In this document: positions 6,147 to 8,441 of the stretch, in pieces
Numbering within the stretch: position 1 is the first letter of the stretch
How the letters are laid out: each line of letters opens with the position of its first letter
NCBI GenBank assembly: GCA_045599585.1
Contig: JAZRWH010000037.1
Coordinates: 1-8,441, forward strand
Direction: 5' to 3'
Length of the DNA stretch: 8,441 nucleotides
Source: RGIG464 sp045599585
Lineage (GTDB): Bacteria; Myxococcota_A; Bradymonadia; UBA4248
Translations under genes and position numbers: made by a program
Notes under the pieces: model-generated
The model's database searches: none
Told to the model about the DNA's origin: nothing
The model's input: only the letters and a program-made list of their open reading frames with translations

Positions 6147-6594
6147 TAAGTTGTTGTTTGATATAATTTGTTTGTTTTGTTCATGTGTTATTAAATGATT
6201 GTGTTCGGAACAAAGCAATTTGTGATTTTTCGTGAGAAGACCGTCTAATGTCAATTTGTAGGCAACGATATAAATGTGTTGCACGGTGTAGTTATCCGGA
6301 ATTGCTTCAAAACGAAAAAAACATTTTTTGACAAATTGAAACGTTTTTCAGCTTAATTGATCTGTGACAAAAAATGCTTTTGTTGTCTTCGCCGCTCTTG
6401 AAGGCAACCTAAAAAAAGTGTAGAGAACAATAGCCCTTGTGTAGGTAAGGGTCGGTTTCAATGCCAAAAGAAACTGCAAATATTAGATAAAGTTAGCCAA
6501 TAACAGCAGTTTCCACGTAGCCAAATATTGAAAGGCTGAGAAGTCTGCCGTTAAAGCGTTTGGTGACATTCAGCGCACGAGACATGGAGTAGGT
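6147..6594 (+). other. 448-nt non-coding leader region before the kinase gene
   Basis: No gene is supportable here. The region is AT-rich in its first half. A candidate promoter has TTGACA (6328-6333) and CTTAAT (6352-6357), which matches 4 of 6 bases, with an 18-nt spacer. GAAACTGC (6470-6477) and GCAGTTTC (6506-6513) form an 8-bp inverted repeat with a 28-nt loop. GTTTC (6455-6459) can compete for the GAAAC of the first arm, so two exclusive folds are possible. TAGCCAA occurs at 6494-6500 and 6518-6524, and AAATATT occurs at 6478-6484 and 6523-6529. If the promoter call is right, the mRNA leader would be about 230 nt. I could not match it to any riboswitch class. Confidence 0.35.
6328..6357 (+). 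promoter_or_regulatory. Candidate sigma70-type promoter for the kinase gene
   Basis: TTGACA at 6328-6333 is a perfect -35 hexamer. CTTAAT at 6352-6357 matches four of six -10 bases after an 18-nt spacer. It is the only clear -35 hexamer in this intergenic region. The weak -10 box keeps confidence low, and the start site is not known. Confidence 0.35.
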
Positions 6595-8193
6595 ATGTCC
6601 GATTCACAAAAGCTAAGTCTGGATCTCATTGATGAAAAAGAAGTAGCCAGTAACCTTTGTGAAGCTGAGAAACGCGAAATCTCACAGAATTATAAAATTG
6701 TTACAAAACAGGGAGCAGGTGGCTGCTCTGTTGTTTATGATGCGTGGCGAATTTCTGATGGTCGTCACGTAGCGATTAAGGTCCTTGCGCTTCCCGATTC
6801 TCTGGATGAGGCCGAAGCCGAGCTGACAAAAAAGCGATTCTATAGAGAAGCTCGCATTCTCAGTTCACTGCAGAACGATCATAGCGTTCATTGCTATGAA
6901 TACGGTGTTTTTAATGGCGCTCCATGCGTCGTTTTAGAGTTCGTTGAGGGACAGCAGCTTGATAAGTTCCTCCGCGAATACGGTGCGCTTCCGTTCGAGT
7001 ACGCCATCAACATGGTCAATCAGGTCCTTGAGGCGCTTGAAGAGGCTCATAGTAAAGGTATTATTCACCACGATATTAAACCCGCTAATATCATGGTTAT
7101 TCAAAATTCTGATCCACCAGTCGTCCGCTTAATCGATTTCGGTATTGCTACCTTGCAAGAAGGTGCGCTCGGCGAAATGATGAAAACTCAGCTCGGTGTC
7201 GTTCGTGGTACGCCATCCTATATGGCCCCCGAACTTTTCACCGGCGATGTATCCGCTTCGCCAGAAACAGACTTGTACGCTGTCGGACTCGTCCTTCTCG
7301 AAAGCATTACAGGTTCGATCCCCTTCTCAGGTGCTTCCCTCGTTCAGATCGCCTTCAAACAGGCTCATGAGCCTGTCGTTATTCCTTCCCTCGTTCCTGA
7401 ATGCCTCGCTCGCATTATTCGAAAATGCTGCGAAAAAACACCTGACGATCGCTACCACTTCGCTCGTGACCTCCGCAATGATCTTACGGCCGCTCTCCCT
7501 GAAGCACTCGAACAACGAGCTGCTTGCGAACAGGCCTACCTTCAGCAAATTAAAGAAGGTAGTTCTACAGGCGTTAACTTGCCGCCGACAAACGTTGCTG
7601 CGATTGCTCCTGCAAATAATAACAAAACAGTTAAGCTCGGCTTGATCGCGCTCGCTGCAATTCTTATCATTGTTGCTGGCGTCGTGCTCATCGTCTTGTC
7701 GAATAACTCCTCAAATAATAATAATTCGATCGCTTCTGCAAATCAACAACAGGCCGACCTCCAAGAACAAATGATGAAAAAACAGGCCGAATTAAATGCA
7801 GAAATGCTCGAAAAACAGGCCGAAATGCAGAAGCAACTCATGCAGGCATCCGAAGATGCACGTAAACAAGCTGAAGCTGCTAAGGCTGAAGCCGAGGCTA
7901 AACTTGCAGAAATCTCCGCTCAGATGGAGCGCGATGAAGCCGCAGCAAAAGCTAAAGCCGCAGAAGCTTTGGCCGCTGCTGAAGCTTCAAACGATGAGGC
8001 CGCAAAAGCCGCCGCTGAACGTGCAGCTGCTGAAGCTAAATCGGCCGAAGAAGCTGCCGCAAAAGCTAAAGCCGCAAAGCCTAAAAAGCCAGTTGTCAAA
8101 AAACCTGCTGAGCCAGAAACACCTCCGCCTCCTAAGCCAGCTCCTTCTCGCAAAAATCAAGATACAACAAGCATTCCGCTTGATCTTATCTAA
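6595..8193 (+). CDS. PknB-type Ser/Thr protein kinase with one membrane span and TolA-like stalk
   Basis: The 532-aa protein has an N-terminal kinase domain at about residues 33-297. It shows the glycine loop GAGGCSVVY (40-48), VAIK with K62, the helix-C Glu E85, the catalytic loop HHDIKPAN (H158-H159-D160, K162, N165), DFG (181-183), GTPSYMAPE and a DRY near 285-287. All phosphotransfer residues are present. The catalytic loop reads HHD instead of HRD, making it a non-RD kinase, and the third loop glycine is Ser45. A juxtamembrane linker is followed by one membrane span (about 348-369), an Asn/Ser-rich stretch, a predicted helix rich in Gln, Glu, Ala and Lys (about 384-494), a Pro/Lys segment (495-518) and the tail TTSIPLDLI. 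Topology should be kinase inside and stalk outside. There are no PASTA repeats. The ATG at 6595 has GGAG 5 nt upstream. Substrates are unknown. Confidence 0.93.
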   Translation: MSDSQKLSLDLIDEKEVASNLCEAEKREISQNYKIVTKQGAGGCSVVYDAWRISDGRHVAIKVLALPDSLDEAEAELTKKRFYREARILSSLQNDHSVHCYEYGVFNGAPCVVLEFVEGQQLDKFLREYGALPFEYAINMVNQVLEALEEAHSKGIIHHDIKPANIMVIQNSDPPVVRLIDFGIATLQEGALGEMMKTQLGVVRGTPSYMAPELFTGDVSASPETDLYAVGLVLLESITGSIPFSGASLVQIAFKQAHEPVVIPSLVPECLARIIRKCCEKTPDDRYHFARDLRNDLTAALPEALEQRAACEQAYLQQIKEGSSTGVNLPPTNVAAIAPANNNKTVKLGLIALAAILIIVAGVVLIVLSNNSSNNNNSIASANQQQADLQEQMMKKQAELNAEMLEKQAEMQKQLMQASEDARKQAEAAKAEAEAKLAEISAQMERDEAAAKAKAAEALAAAEASNDEAAKAAAERAAAEAKSAEEAAAKAKAAKPKKPVVKKPAEPETPPPPKPAPSRKNQDTTSIPLDLI

Positions 8194-8213
8194 GCCTAGT
8201 TATCAAATTTCTT

Positions 8214-8242
8214 AAAAAAGAGCGCATTTTGCGCTCTTTTTT
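8214..8242 (+). terminator. Bidirectional Rho-independent terminator after the kinase gene
   Basis: AAAAAAGAGCGC (8214-8225) pairs perfectly with GCGCTCTTTTTT (8231-8242), giving a 12-bp stem with a 5-nt loop and an A-run and T-run on opposite sides. It lies 20 nt after the kinase stop codon. It can end transcription from the kinase and also from the other strand. Confidence 0.93.
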
Positions 8243-8341
8243 ATTTATATATTTATTAAATATCAAGTTTTTATAATTATTATTAGTTTGCATGAGGGGG
8301 AGTGGGTAGATTATCGTTTCAAATGCATAAAAATGAAGAAG

Positions 8342-8404
8342 GACCGCATCAATCCGGTGTATGATGATTTTGCGTAACTACACATACGGAGGTTTGATGC
8401 GATC
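8342..8404 (+). promoter_or_regulatory. Hairpin covering the ribosome-binding site and start codon of the transposase
   Basis: Bases 8342-8355 can pair with 8391-8404 at 12 of 14 positions, with a core of GCATCAA (8346-8352) and TTGATGC (8394-8400). The right arm covers the ATG (8397-8399) and the end of GGAGG (8388-8392). TATGAT (8360-8365) lies inside the loop as a possible -10 box. A transcript starting from it would lack the left arm, while read-through transcripts would carry it. The model fits known protection of IS10/IS50 transposases from outside transcription, but is untested here. Confidence 0.45.
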
Positions 8405-8441
8405 ATTTGCTCATTTTACGTTAAACGAAAGGGAAGTGCTA
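8397..8441 (+). CDS. IS30-family transposase, N-terminal fragment (3' end outside window)
   Basis: An ATG at 8397 with GGAGG (8388-8392) 4 nt upstream opens a frame reading MRSFAHFTLNEREVL. It continues to the last base of the window. The pattern 'H-[LF]-T-L-[EN]-ER-E-x-[IL]' is the standard start of IS30-family transposases, just before the DNA-binding helix-turn-helix. Only 15 codons are visible, so catalytic residues and integrity cannot be judged. Together with the C-terminal fragment at 2-127 it suggests two related copies of the same element flanking this segment. The leader hairpin at 8342-8404 may limit its translation. Confidence 0.8.
   Translation, partial: MRSFAHFTLNEREVL

Larger units (their letters stand above)
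8296..8441 (+). mobile_element. Left end of a second IS30-family insertion sequence
   Basis: The left inverted repeat (about 8296-8328) aligns with the reverse complement of the right end at 113-149. It is followed by a 68-nt leader and the first 15 codons of an IS30-type transposase. This copy lies in the same orientation as the one at the window start. As at the other end, the G5 run (8296-8300) could be the element tip or target sequence. The element continues beyond the window. Confidence 0.8.

Noticed and set aside
6430..6594. Riboswitch (TPP or cyclic-di-GMP type) before the kinase
   Set aside because: Fragments such as GGCTGAGAAG looked suggestive, but the other conserved blocks of these classes are absent.
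7780..8090. Tandem DNA repeat in the kinase stalk
   Set aside because: The protein is repetitive in composition, but codons vary (GCT, GCC, GCA) and no fixed DNA unit repeats in register.
7920..8153. 77-aa Gly/Ala-rich frame on the minus strand
   Set aside because: It is the complement of the low-complexity Ala/Lys/Glu stalk of the kinase, with no independent evidence of coding.
1..8441. CRISPR array, tRNA or rRNA genes
   Set aside because: No regularly spaced direct repeats, cloverleaf folds or rRNA segments were seen on either strand.

Overview
The window looks like a chromosomal segment of a moderate-GC, Gram-negative bacterium. The likeliest assignment is a deltaproteobacterium or Myxococcota-like lineage. 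The reasons are a PknB-type transmembrane Ser/Thr kinase, secreted lipoproteins built from six-cysteine modules, and a small protein whose N-terminal segment resembles a family I associate with deltaproteobacteria. This assignment is inference, because no rRNA or other taxonomic marker is present.

Layout: (1) 1-145 is the 3' end of an IS30-family transposase gene and the right end of its element. (2) 141-250 is a structured repeat, 3' of rlmD. (3) 282-1730 (minus strand) is an RlmD/RumA-type 23S rRNA m5U methyltransferase. (4) 2001-2639 is an uncharacterised 212-aa protein, followed by a second copy of the repeat (about 2664-2753) and a strong terminator. (5) 2908-3882 is trpS. (6) 4011-5228 is a 405-aa lipoprotein with 42 extracytoplasmic cysteines that divide into seven groups of six. 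(7) 5517-6075 is a related lipoprotein gene broken by a frameshift, apparently after an internal deletion. (8) 6595-8193 is a Ser/Thr kinase with an N-terminal cytoplasmic kinase domain, one membrane span, and a long Ala/Glu/Lys-rich helical, TolA-like extracytoplasmic stalk. (9) From about 8296 to the window end is the left end of a second, directly oriented IS30-family element, including the first 15 codons of its transposase.

How the parts relate: rlmD and trpS are housekeeping translation genes. The lipoproteins and the kinase form an envelope-facing set. The lipoproteins are probably disulfide-rich and exposed outside the cytoplasm, and the kinase could report envelope state through its stalk, but nothing in the sequence shows that they interact. 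Every gene on the plus strand appears to be its own transcription unit, with hairpins between them.

The most interesting items are the structured repeat, whose two copies carry two compensatory base-pair changes and sit in the same orientation 3' of unrelated genes; the apparent insertion of an IS30 element into the G5/C5 palindrome at the edge of that repeat; the exact 7 x 6 cysteine architecture of the lipoprotein and the damaged paralogue beside it; and a hairpin that could hide the start of the transposase gene from read-through transcripts.
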